From Bradyrhizobium elkanii WSM2783 (GTDB taxonomy: Bacteria > Pseudomonadota > Alphaproteobacteria > Rhizobiales > Xanthobacteraceae): a stretch of 64,000 bases of DNA. The notes beneath the pieces are model-generated. The model had not been told where the DNA came from, ran no database searches, and saw nothing but the letters and a program-made list of their open reading frames with translations. The stretch lies in the NCBI RefSeq assembly GCF_000472865.1, contig NZ_AXAP01000002.1:1-64000 (forward strand), given 5' to 3'. This document shows positions 19,884 to 27,254 of this stretch, in pieces (positions within the stretch are counted from its first letter, which is position 1; every line of letters starts with the position of its first letter). A program made the translations under genes and the position numbers.

Positions 19884-20207
19884 AGTGGAGGCTTCTGTTG
19901 CCAGGTGCCTCCGAACCCCGCCTAGCGGAGCTTAACCCGCTAGGGCTTTAAAGTGGTCTTTCAAACTGCGTTACGCAGCCTGAGCAACCGGAGCATAGTT
20001 GTCGTTGGCAACTATTGCATTGGCCCGATATCGGCGGAACCATACCGAGAAAAAACACGCCCTTTACGCCCTCGTCGATCCTATTTCGCCCCCGCCGGAA
20101 CCCACGGCTTGCGTTCCGCATGGGCTCTGGTGGAGGCGCCGGGTACCGCCCCCGGGTCCGAATGGTTTATTTCGACGGTCGTTTATTTCCATAGCCGGCA
20201 AGCCGGC
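19884..20207 (-). ncRNA. ssrA: Two-piece (circularly permuted) tmRNA
   Basis: Transcribed on minus. The acceptor piece comes first: it ends at an encoded CCA (20128-20130) preceded by CGCCTCCA. An intervening segment follows. The coding piece then starts near 20093 with GGGGGCG, which pairs with CGCCTCC over seven base pairs (one G-U) to close the acceptor stem, and continues GAAATAGGATCGACGAGG as in tmRNA 5' ends. The tag frame at 20009-19971 reads ANDNYAPVAQAA then TAA. A terminal GGAGGC/GCCTCC stem lies at 19888-19913. This order is the permuted form known from alphaproteobacteria. Outer ends are approximate. Confidence 0.92.
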
Positions 20208-20213
20208 AGCCCC

Positions 20214-20243
20214 AATATAGGCTGCAAAGCGACGGAAAAACAG
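20214..20243 (-). promoter_or_regulatory. Possible sigma-70 type promoter of the tmRNA gene
   Basis: On the minus strand, TATATT (20219-20214) lies about 7 bp before the expected start of the acceptor piece, with CTGTTT (20243-20238) 18 bp upstream as a weak -35. The -10 match is good, the -35 poor. Confidence 0.45.
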
Positions 20244-20334
20244 ACCCTTGGCGGCCCCATCCCGGCGTTTCGTGCATGGAACGGCTTCGGTTTATCGCCT
20301 TGGCCGGCAGGATGCGGCATTTTAGGCTCTTGCC

Positions 20335-20946
20335 ATGTCCTCCGATTCTCCGCCGGCCGCCGCTCCCGTGGCGGACCTTCCTGCCTCGACCCCGCCCATC
20401 CAGCCCAGCCTGGGGGAACTGTTCGTGGCCTTTGCAAAAATGTCCCTGGCCGGGTTCGGCGGGGTTCTGGTCTGGGCGCGCCGGGGCATTGTCGAGCAGC
20501 ATCGCTGGATGACCGCTGACGAGTTCAACGAGACCTTCGCCCTGTGCCATTTCCTGCCGGGGCCGAATATCGTCAATCTGTCGTTCGTGTTCGGCTCCCG
20601 CTTCCGGGGGCTTGCCGGCGGGATCGCGGCCTTTGCCGGGCTGGTCGGCCCGCCGATGCTGATCGCGATCGTGCTCGCGGCGCTCTACAAGAACTATGGC
20701 GAGATCGAAGCGCTGCGGCGGACGCTCGCCGGCGTAGCCTGCGTCGCCGTCGGCCTTCTGCTGTCCGTGATGCTCAAGATGACGATGCCACTGGTCAAGC
20801 GGCGCGATATCGCCGGCCTCGTGGTCCTCGTCGCGGTCTTCGTCGCCATCGGGGTGTTGCGGCTGCCGTTGGCAGAGGTGCTGCTGGTCGCCGTTCCCAC
20901 AAGCCTGGCCGTGACACTGTTGATTCGCCAACGGGGGCGGGCATGA
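20335..20946 (+). CDS. Chromate transporter family protein, half-size, N-terminal partner
   Basis: 203 residues with about five or six membrane segments. CHR-type motifs: LFVAFAKMSLAGFGGVLVWARR, TADEFNETFALCHFLPGPNIVNLSF. Half-length CHR proteins work as pairs of adjacent genes, and the next gene is the second half. The family includes chromate exporters, but many members have other or unknown anion substrates, so chromate resistance is not shown. The N-terminal 25 residues are Pro-rich. The stop overlaps the partner's ATG (ATGA at 20943-20946). Confidence 0.85.
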   Translation: MSSDSPPAAAPVADLPASTPPIQPSLGELFVAFAKMSLAGFGGVLVWARRGIVEQHRWMTADEFNETFALCHFLPGPNIVNLSFVFGSRFRGLAGGIAAFAGLVGPPMLIAIVLAALYKNYGEIEALRRTLAGVACVAVGLLLSVMLKMTMPLVKRRDIAGLVVLVAVFVAIGVLRLPLAEVLLVAVPTSLAVTLLIRQRGRA

Positions 20947-21476
20947 ACGAGCATACGAATCCGATTGCGACGCTGATCTGGACGTTCGGCCTGATGTCGC
21001 TGTTTGCCGTCGGCGGTGCCAATGCGGCCATCCCCGAAATGCACCGGATCGCCGTCGAGGTCCGGCACTGGATGACCGACAAGGAGTTCGCCGACGTCTT
21101 CGCGATCTCGCAATTGTCGCCAGGGCCGAACGTGCTGATCGTGACCCTGATCGGCTACTCCGTCGCCGGCGTTGCCGGTGCGCTGGCGGCGACGCTTGCG
21201 ATGTGCGGGCCGACCGCGCTGCTTGCCTATTATGTGAGCGGGCTGCTTGCGCGCTCGCGCCATTCGCGCTGGCCGGCGATCATCCAGGCGGCACTGGTTC
21301 CGCTTTCGATCGGGCTGATGGCCGCGAGCGGGTTCATTTTGGCCCGGACCTCCGACCAAAGTTGGATTGCCGCTCTGACGACGGTGATAACGGCCATTGT
21401 TGCCTTTGCGACGCGACTCAACCCTTTTTGGCTGCTACTGGCCGGGGGCGTCCTCGGTTTCGCTGGCGTTATTTGA
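20943..21476 (+). CDS. Chromate transporter family protein, half-size, C-terminal partner
   Basis: 177 residues from the ATG at 20943, four-base overlap with the preceding half. Repeats the CHR pattern: LIWTFGLMSLFAVGGANAAIPEMHR, WMTDKEFADVFAISQLSPGPNVLIVTLIGY. A longer open frame from 20544 was rejected because it only runs through the first gene in another frame. Together the two proteins would equal one full-length CHR transporter. Translation is almost certainly coupled. Confidence 0.85.
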   Translation: MNEHTNPIATLIWTFGLMSLFAVGGANAAIPEMHRIAVEVRHWMTDKEFADVFAISQLSPGPNVLIVTLIGYSVAGVAGALAATLAMCGPTALLAYYVSGLLARSRHSRWPAIIQAALVPLSIGLMAASGFILARTSDQSWIAALTTVITAIVAFATRLNPFWLLLAGGVLGFAGVI

Positions 21477-21563
21477 CGAAAATCGCTAGGCAAGGCCGGG
21501 GCAGGTTGCAAATCCAGCCGATAGAATAACAGGGCCCGCGGTGCGGGCACGGAGGAGACATGC

Positions 21564-22328
21564 ATGGCCGAAACGATGGGCCAAACCGCATCAAGCACAC
21601 GTAACACGAACGCCGCCATCGGCATTTTCGTGCTGGCCCTGGCGCCGCAGCTTTTCGAGCTTGTGTGGTCGCTCGGCACGATCTTCGGACTGGGTACCGG
21701 CCGCGGGCCGGCACAGGTGCTGCTCGCCCATGGCGGGGCGCTACTATCCGCCGCACCCAACGCGGTGTTCGGATCGGTCGCCGCCGACGCCAAGAAGGGC
21801 TTTTCCTCGGATGTGCTGCTGGCGCTGATCTATTCCTATCCGTTGTTTGCGGTTGCGATCGTCACGCTGTTCGTCAAGATCCGCGCGCCGCAGGATTATA
21901 TCGGCGGCATCGTGCTGATGGCGCTTGCGCTGCTGGCGCTATGGGCTTCAAGCGACCTGCAGGGCATGCGCGGCTTCTCCTTCGGCGCCGGCACCGCTCC
22001 GCGGATGTTCGGCGTGCTGTTGGTTGCGCTCGGCGCCGGCATTGCGGTGACGGGGCTGTTCAGCGAGGGACCGGGATTGGCGCATTATTCCTGGCGCGGA
22101 CCGCTGTTCGTAATGGCCGCAATCCTCTTTTTCGCTCTCGCGATCCGTCCACTCGGTTTGGTGGTGTCGGCGTTTGCAAGCTTCATGATCGCGGCGACCG
22201 GATCGCATGAGACGCGATGGGTCGAGGCCATCATCGTCGGCGCCTGCCTGACGCTCGCTTGCGCGCTCCTCTTCCCCTATGTGCTCGGACTGCCGATGCC
22301 GATGTTCCCGCGTTTCCTGATCCAGTGA
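21564..22328 (+). CDS. tctB: Tripartite tricarboxylate transporter, small membrane subunit (TctB family)
   Basis: 254 residues, longer than most TctB proteins (about 150-190). The C-terminal 150 residues hold the four TctB helices (DYIGGIVLMALALLALWASSDL ... GTAPRMFGVLLVALGAGIA ... FPYVLGLPMPMFPRF). The N-terminal extension carries one or two more hydrophobic stretches. GGAGGAG lies 6 bp before the ATG at 21564. It precedes tctA by 4-7 bp. Substrates of this transporter type include citrate and other carboxylates; none can be named here. Confidence 0.85.
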   Translation: MAETMGQTASSTRNTNAAIGIFVLALAPQLFELVWSLGTIFGLGTGRGPAQVLLAHGGALLSAAPNAVFGSVAADAKKGFSSDVLLALIYSYPLFAVAIVTLFVKIRAPQDYIGGIVLMALALLALWASSDLQGMRGFSFGAGTAPRMFGVLLVALGAGIAVTGLFSEGPGLAHYSWRGPLFVMAAILFFALAIRPLGLVVSAFASFMIAATGSHETRWVEAIIVGACLTLACALLFPYVLGLPMPMFPRFLIQ

Positions 22329-22335
22329 GGGCGTG

Positions 22336-23853
22336 ATGGTCGATCTTTTTGCTAATCTCGCCCACGGTTTTGCCGTCGCCTTCTCGCCGATCAATCTGTT
22401 GATGTGTCTGATCGGTGCGCTTGTCGGCACGCTGGTCGGCGTGTTGCCGGGCATCGGCACCATCGCCACGGTGGCGATGCTGCTCCCGATCACGTTCGGC
22501 TTGCCGCCGGTCGGCGCGCTGATCATGCTCGCGGGCATCTATTACGGCGCCCAATATGGCGGCTCGACCACCTCGATCCTGGTCAATATCCCGGGCGAGG
22601 CGACCTCGGTCGTCACCGCCCTCGACGGCCACCAGATGGCGAAACAGGGCCGCGCCGGCCCGGCGCTGGCGATCGCCGCGATCGGCTCGTTCTTCGCCGG
22701 CTGCGTCGCCACCGTCCTGATTGCCATCCTGGGAGCGCCGTTGACAAAACTCGCGCTGGCGTTCGGGCCGGCCGAATATTTCTCGCTGATGGTGCTCGGC
22801 CTGATCTTCGCGGTGGTGCTCGCAAAGGGCTCGGTGCTGAAGGCGATCGCGATGATCGTGTTCGGGCTGCTGCTGTCGATGGTCGGCTCCGACATCGAGA
22901 CCGGCGCGTCCCGCATGGCCTTCAACATCCCCGAGCTTGCCGACGGCCTCGGCTTCGCCACCGTGGCGATGGGCGTGTTCGGCTTCGCGGAGATCATCCG
23001 CAACCTCGACCACGGCGCCGAGATGAGCCGCGATCTGGTGCAGCAGAAGATCACCGGCCTGATGCCGACGAGAAAGGACCTCATCGACTCCGCGCCAGCG
23101 ATCGGACGCGGCACGGTGCTGGGATCGATCCTCGGCATCCTGCCGGGCGGCGGCGCCGTCATTGCCTCCTTCGCCGCCTATACGCTGGAGAAGAAGCTCG
23201 CCAAGAATCCGTCGCGGTTCGGCCGCGGCGCGATCGAGGGCGTGGCGGCGCCGGAGAGCGCCAACAATGCCGCGGCGCAGACCTCCTTCATCCCGCTGCT
23301 CACGCTCGGCATCCCGCCCAACGCGGTGATGGCGCTGATGGTCGGCGCGATGACCATCCACGGCATCGTGCCGGGACCGCAGGTGATGCAGAAGCAGCCG
23401 GATCTGGTCTGGGGCATGATCGCCTCGATGTGGATCGGCAATCTGATGCTGGTCATCATCAACCTGCCGCTGGTCGGCATCTGGGTGCGGCTGTTGCGCG
23501 TGCCGTACCGGCTGATGTTCCCCTCGATCGTGATCTTCTGCGCGATCGGCATCTACTCCGTGAACAACGCCCCGGTCGACGTCATCCTGGCCGGCGTGTT
23601 CGGCCTGGTCGGCTATTGGCTGATCAAGCACGATTTCGAGCCGGCGCCGCTGCTGCTCGGAATGGTGCTCGGGCCGCTGATGGAGGAGAACCTGCGCCGG
23701 GCGCTCCTGATCTCGCGCGGCGACTGGAGCGTGTTCGTCAGCCGCCCGCTGTCGGCGGTGCTGCTGGCGATCGCCGCCGGCCTGCTGGTGCTGGCGGTGT
23801 TGCCGACCCTGCGCGCCAAGCGCGACGAGGTGTTCGTGGAGTCCGAAGGCTGA
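22336..23853 (+). CDS. tctA: Tripartite tricarboxylate transporter, large permease (TctA family)
   Basis: 505 residues from ATG at 22336 (a GTG one codon earlier is possible). About twelve membrane segments. TctA motifs are clear: GVLPGIGTIATVAMLLPITFGLPPVGALIMLAGIYYGAQYGGSTTSILVNIPGE and, in the second half, GILPGGGAVIASFAAYTLEKK and GAIEGVAAPESANNAAAQTSFIPLLTLGIPPN. It forms the channel with TctB, driven by the ion gradient and fed by the periplasmic binding protein encoded next. A terminator-like hairpin separates it from that gene. Confidence 0.93.
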   Translation: MVDLFANLAHGFAVAFSPINLLMCLIGALVGTLVGVLPGIGTIATVAMLLPITFGLPPVGALIMLAGIYYGAQYGGSTTSILVNIPGEATSVVTALDGHQMAKQGRAGPALAIAAIGSFFAGCVATVLIAILGAPLTKLALAFGPAEYFSLMVLGLIFAVVLAKGSVLKAIAMIVFGLLLSMVGSDIETGASRMAFNIPELADGLGFATVAMGVFGFAEIIRNLDHGAEMSRDLVQQKITGLMPTRKDLIDSAPAIGRGTVLGSILGILPGGGAVIASFAAYTLEKKLAKNPSRFGRGAIEGVAAPESANNAAAQTSFIPLLTLGIPPNAVMALMVGAMTIHGIVPGPQVMQKQPDLVWGMIASMWIGNLMLVIINLPLVGIWVRLLRVPYRLMFPSIVIFCAIGIYSVNNAPVDVILAGVFGLVGYWLIKHDFEPAPLLLGMVLGPLMEENLRRALLISRGDWSVFVSRPLSAVLLAIAAGLLVLAVLPTLRAKRDEVFVESEG

Positions 23854-23920
23854 CGTTCGCCTGCGTCGGCGTGTCGCAGGCGGAAGTCGTATCGACTCCC
23901 CAAAGTTCGGTATGAAAAGA

Positions 23921-23950
23921 AATGCCGGCCGGTTGGCCGGCATTTTCTTT
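23921..23950 (+). terminator. Intrinsic terminator between tctA and tctC
   Basis: Perfect 10-bp stem AATGCCGGCC-GGTT-GGCCGGCATT (23921-23944) followed by TTCTTT, 67 bp after the tctA stop and 27 bp before the tctC start. It should reduce read-through into the binding-protein gene, or act as an RNA-stability boundary. Confidence 0.8.
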
Positions 23951-23976
23951 AACGAGCCTTCTCAGGGGGGAGTACG

Positions 23977-24960
23977 ATGAATTGGTGTGGTCGCTCGCTT
24001 GCGAGTGCTTCTCTCGCGCTGGCAGCCTTGCTGTCGGCTGTTGTCGCGCCGGCGCGCGCGCAGGACTATCCGACACGCAGCATCACCATGATCGTGCCGT
24101 TCGCGGCTGGCGGCCCGACCGACGTCATCGCGCGCATCGTCACCGGCCATATGGCGCAAACGCTCGGCCAGAGCATCATCATCGAGAACGTGGTTGGAGC
24201 TGGCGGCACCACGGCGAGCGCACGCGCGGCGCGCGCCGCCAATGACGGCTATACGCTGATCACGGGGCACATGGGGACGCACGCGGCCTCGGTGCCGCTC
24301 TATCCCAATCTGGCCTACCATCCGGAGAAGAGCTTCGAGCCGGTGGGGCTCCTGGCCGGCACGCCGATCCTGATCTTGGCGCGCAAGGACTTTCCGCCGA
24401 AGGACCTGAAGGAATTCGTGACTTACGTGAAGGCCAACGCCGAGAAGGTCAACGCGGCGCATGCCGGCGTCGGATCGGTCTCCCACGTCTCCTGCCAACT
24501 CCTGAACTCGGTCCTCGGCATCGAGCCGGTCGGCGTGCCCTTCAACGGCACGGGCCCGGCGATGAACGCGCTGGTGGCCGGACAGGTCGACTATATGTGC
24601 GACCAGATCGTCAACGCCGTGCCGCAGATCAATGCCGGCACCATCAAGGCCTATGCGATCGCGACTCCGGAGCGGAACCCGTCGCTGCCGAATGTTCCGA
24701 CCACGGCGGAGGCTGGTCTGCCGGCCTTCCAGGCCCAGGCCTGGAACGCGATCTTCGCGCCCAAGGGCACGCCGGCGCCGATCATTGCCAAATTGAACGC
24801 GGCAGCCGTCAAGGCGCTGGACGACGAGACTGTCCGCAAGCGCCTGCTCGAACTCGGCAGCGTCATCCCGCAGCCAGCCGACCGCACGCCGGAGGCGCTG
24901 GGGACGCTGGTCAACAACGAGATCAAGAAGTGGACCCCGGTGCTCAAGCCGGCCGGCTAG
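23977..24960 (+). CDS. tctC: Tripartite tricarboxylate transporter substrate-binding protein (TctC/Bug family)
   Basis: 327 residues, with a signal peptide ending ...VVAPARAQ (residues about 1-28). The mature start DYPTRSITMIVPFAAGGPTDVIARI is the typical Bug-family beta strand and phosphate-like binding loop, followed by IIENVVGAGGTTASARAARAANDGYTL. It captures a carboxylate-type ligand in the periplasm for TctAB. CAGGGGGGAG precedes the ATG. It lies behind a terminator relative to tctBA, so it may have its own promoter or be set at a different level. Confidence 0.92.
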   Translation: MNWCGRSLASASLALAALLSAVVAPARAQDYPTRSITMIVPFAAGGPTDVIARIVTGHMAQTLGQSIIIENVVGAGGTTASARAARAANDGYTLITGHMGTHAASVPLYPNLAYHPEKSFEPVGLLAGTPILILARKDFPPKDLKEFVTYVKANAEKVNAAHAGVGSVSHVSCQLLNSVLGIEPVGVPFNGTGPAMNALVAGQVDYMCDQIVNAVPQINAGTIKAYAIATPERNPSLPNVPTTAEAGLPAFQAQAWNAIFAPKGTPAPIIAKLNAAAVKALDDETVRKRLLELGSVIPQPADRTPEALGTLVNNEIKKWTPVLKPAG

Positions 24961-24966
24961 AGCCCC

Positions 24967-24998
24967 GTAACCCGGGTGGAGCGCAGCGCAACCCGGGA
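24967..24998. repeat. Half-copy of the 'GTAACCCGGG' palindromic repeat
   Basis: GTAACCCGGGTGGAGCG then CGCAACCCGGG, seven bases past the tctC stop. Sequence resembles the arms of the repeat at 9125-9214. Confidence 0.55.
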
Positions 24999-25000
24999 CA

Positions 25001-25136
25001 TCTCGCCGTCATTCCGGGGCGTCCGAAGGACGAGCCCGGAATCCATCGGGCGGCATGCGCCGGCGGCGAAATGGATTCTCTGATGTGCAATTGCACATCA
25101 TAGCTCGCGCTCCGCGCGCCCCGGAATGACGGCGAG
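25001..25136. repeat. Dispersed palindromic repeat with TGATGTGCAATTGCACATCA core, copy 1
   Basis: Outer arms CTCGCCGTCATTCCGGGG (25003-) and CCCCGGAATGACGGCGAG (25119-25136) are inverted copies. Inside is a perfect 20-bp palindrome at 25081-25100. Related copies: 57485-57647 (opposite orientation) and 61305-61434. All lie just downstream of a gene's 3' end. Confidence 0.85.
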
Positions 25137-25201
25137 AAAAGCAAGTGGCGGAACGCAGGTTCCGCCCTTGTCGTTTAAGAATGGGCCATCATTTTTCGGG
25201 G

Positions 25202-25207
25202 TATAAT
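25202..25207 (+). promoter_or_regulatory. Possible -10 element upstream of thyA
   Basis: A perfect TATAAT lies 84 bp before the thyA ATG, the only consensus -10 in this otherwise GC-rich spacer. No good -35 is seen at 16-18 bp, so the assignment is tentative. Confidence 0.35.
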
Positions 25208-25290
25208 CGCCAGGGAAGGCCGAATCGCCGTGTCGACGGCCGTTTGCGGCCGGTACATTCGCCGTTCCCGAAAGGCCCGAAGCTCACGCC

Positions 25291-26085
25291 ATGAACCAGT
25301 ATCACGACCTGCTCGAACGCATCCTCGCCGATGGCGCGGAGAAGCACGACCGTACCGGCACCGGGACGCTATCGATCTTCGGCCACCAGATGCGCTTCAA
25401 CCTGTCGGCCGGCTTCCCGATGCTGACGACCAAGCGGTTGCCGCTGAAGGCGATCGTGCATGAACTGCTCTGGTTCCTGGCCGGCGACACCAACATCAAA
25501 TATCTGCGCGACAACGGCGTCACCATCTGGGACGAATGGGCCGACGCCAATGGTGATCTCGGCCCGGTCTACGGTTCGCAATGGCGCTCCTGGCCGGCAC
25601 CCGACGGCCGCAGCATTGATCAGATCGCGAACGTGATCGACATGATCAAGCGCAATCCGGATTCGCGCCGCCTGATCGTCAGCGCCTGGAATCCGGCCGA
25701 CGTCGACAAGATGGCGCTGCCGCCCTGCCACTGCCTGTTCCAGTTCTATGTCGCAGGCGGCAAACTATCCTGCCAGCTCTACCAGCGCTCCGGCGACGTC
25801 TTCCTCGGCGTGCCCTTCAACATCGCGTCCTATGCGCTCCTCACCATGATGGTGGCGCAGGTGACGGGACTGAAGCTCGGCGATTTCGTGCACTCGCTCG
25901 GCGACACGCATCTCTATTCCAACCATATCGAGCAGGCGCGGCTGCAGCTCACGCGTCCGACCCGGCCGCTGCCGGTGATGAAGATCAATCCCGAGGTGAA
26001 GGACATCTTCGCCTTCCGCTACGAGGACTTCAAACTCGAGGGCTACGACCCGCACCCGCATATCAAAGCGGAAGTCGCGGTATGA
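25291..26085 (+). CDS. thyA: Thymidylate synthase
   Basis: 264 residues, the size of E. coli ThyA. It converts dUMP to dTMP with methylene-tetrahydrofolate. The active-site Cys lies in [12 protein letters not shown], the dUMP-binding segment is [24 protein letters not shown], and the folate-side start is [19 protein letters not shown]. Followed at 10 bp by a GNAT gene and then folA, which regenerates tetrahydrofolate from the dihydrofolate that ThyA makes, so the order is functionally sensible. Confidence 0.97.
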   Translation: MNQYHDLLERILADGAEKHDRTGTGTLSIFGHQMRFNLSAGFPMLTTKRLPLKAIVHELLWFLAGDTNIKYLRDNGVTIWDEWADANGDLGPVYGSQWRSWPAPDGRSIDQIANVIDMIKRNPDSRRLIVSAWNPADVDKMALPPCHCLFQFYVAGGKLSCQLYQRSGDVFLGVPFNIASYALLTMMVAQVTGLKLGDFVHSLGDTHLYSNHIEQARLQLTRPTRPLPVMKINPEVKDIFAFRYEDFKLEGYDPHPHIKAEVAV

Positions 26086-26095
26086 GCGCTTAAGG

Positions 26096-26581
26096 ATGTC
26101 GCTGACGATCCGCCGCGCGCGCGTCGATGAAGCCGGGCTCGTCCATTCGTTGGTTCGCGAGCTTGCCGAATACGAGAAGCTGCTGCACGAGGTGAAGGCC
26201 AGCGAAGCCGACATCGCCGGCGCGCTGTTCGGCGACAATCCGCGGCTCATTTGCGATATCGCGGAGTGGGACGGCGAACCTGCGGGCTTTGCCGTCTGGT
26301 TCGTCAATTTCTCCACCTTCGCTGGAAGCCACGGTATCTATCTCGAGGATCTGTTCGTCCGCCCGGCGCTGCGCGGCAAGGGCATCGGCAAGGCGCTGCT
26401 GGTGCATCTTGCCAGCGAATGCGTCGCCAACGGCTGGTCGCAATTGCAGTGGGCGGTTCTCGACTGGAACACGCCCTCGATCGAATTCTACAAATCGCTC
26501 GGCGCCGTGATGATGGACGAATGGACGCTGTGCCGCGTCACCGGTCCGGCGCTACAGGCGCTGGCGGACGGGGCGCGCTGA
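26096..26581 (+). CDS. GNAT family N-acetyltransferase
   Basis: 161 residues. Acetyl-CoA binding region VRPALRGKGIGKALL (Q/RxxGxG/A motif) near residue 95 and the C-terminal NTPSIEFYKSLGA motif. It is close to the diamine/spermidine acetyltransferase-like branch (DEAGLVHSLVRELAEYEKL ... ISNFSTFAGSHGIYLEDLFVRP pattern), though the acceptor is not known. Inserted between thyA and folA; its stop overlaps the folA ATG by one base (TGATG). Confidence 0.88.
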   Translation: MSLTIRRARVDEAGLVHSLVRELAEYEKLLHEVKASEADIAGALFGDNPRLICDIAEWDGEPAGFAVWFVNFSTFAGSHGIYLEDLFVRPALRGKGIGKALLVHLASECVANGWSQLQWAVLDWNTPSIEFYKSLGAVMMDEWTLCRVTGPALQALADGAR

Positions 26582-27093
26582 TGGAGATCGTGCTGATCGC
26601 AGCGGTTGCCGAGAACGGCGTAATCGGGCGCGACAATGCGATCCCGTGGCGCTTGAAGAGCGACCAGCAGCGCTTCAAGGCCATCACCATGAACAGGTCG
26701 GTGGTGATGGGACGCAAGACCTTCGAGTCCCTGCGCAGGCCGCTCCCCGGCCGGACCAACATCGTGGTGACGCGCGACGCGAACTATCGCGCTCCCGGCG
26801 CGATCGTCACCCAGTCGTTCGAGGACGCCCGCGCGATCGCGCTTGGCGATGCGCTGCGGCGTTTCGCCACCGAGATCGCCGTCATCGGCGGCGCCGAGAT
26901 CTACGCGCAGTGGATCGAAAGTGCCGATCGGCTCGAAATCACCGAAGTGCATGCGCGGCCGGAAGGCGATACGTATTTCGCCACAATTGACACGGCGAAA
27001 TGGGAAGAAGTGGCGCGGGTGCGAAATCCGGCCGGGCCGCATGACAGCGTCGATTTTTCCTATGTGACATATCGCCGGCGGATCAAGCGTTAA
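26581..27093 (+). CDS. folA: Dihydrofolate reductase
   Basis: 170 residues from ATG at 26581. The longer open frame from 26251 overlaps the GNAT gene and was rejected. Motifs: IAAVAENGVIGRDNAIPWRLKSDQQRFK (substrate and NADPH loop with PW), VVMGRKTFESLRRPLPGRTNIVVTR, and IAVIGGAEIYAQ near residue 100. It reduces dihydrofolate to tetrahydrofolate with NADPH, the partner reaction of ThyA upstream. Length is typical of bacterial chromosomal DHFR. Confidence 0.96.
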   Translation: MEIVLIAAVAENGVIGRDNAIPWRLKSDQQRFKAITMNRSVVMGRKTFESLRRPLPGRTNIVVTRDANYRAPGAIVTQSFEDARAIALGDALRRFATEIAVIGGAEIYAQWIESADRLEITEVHARPEGDTYFATIDTAKWEEVARVRNPAGPHDSVDFSYVTYRRRIKR

Positions 27094-27254
27094 CCCCGCT
27101 AGCCAATGTTTGCATTGACAATTATGTCCGCAGGCATAGCTCGTTCAGCTTGGAAGCTTGCGTTGTAAGGGGCCATCCGGTCCCCTATAAAGCCGGGCGA
27201 CTGACGAGGCCGGGCGTCCATCATCCATCCCGGGCTTGCCGAGGAGAAGCGTTA

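Noticed and set aside
19953..20519. 188-codon plus-strand frame between sspB and the chromate transporter genes
   Set aside because: Covers the tmRNA gene on the opposite strand and the start of a supported gene; no protein family pattern.
20335..21476. Frameshifted single chromate transporter
   Set aside because: Each half has its own start, a complete set of helices and an ATGA overlap; paired half-size CHR genes are a known natural arrangement.
22231..23943. 570-codon minus-strand open frame over tctA
   Set aside because: Extreme His/Arg/Asp/Gln content and complete overlap with a well-supported TctA gene on plus.
25001..25136. Possible CRISPR array or integration site
   Set aside because: Single palindromic unit with no regular repeat-spacer pattern and no cas or integrase gene in the window.
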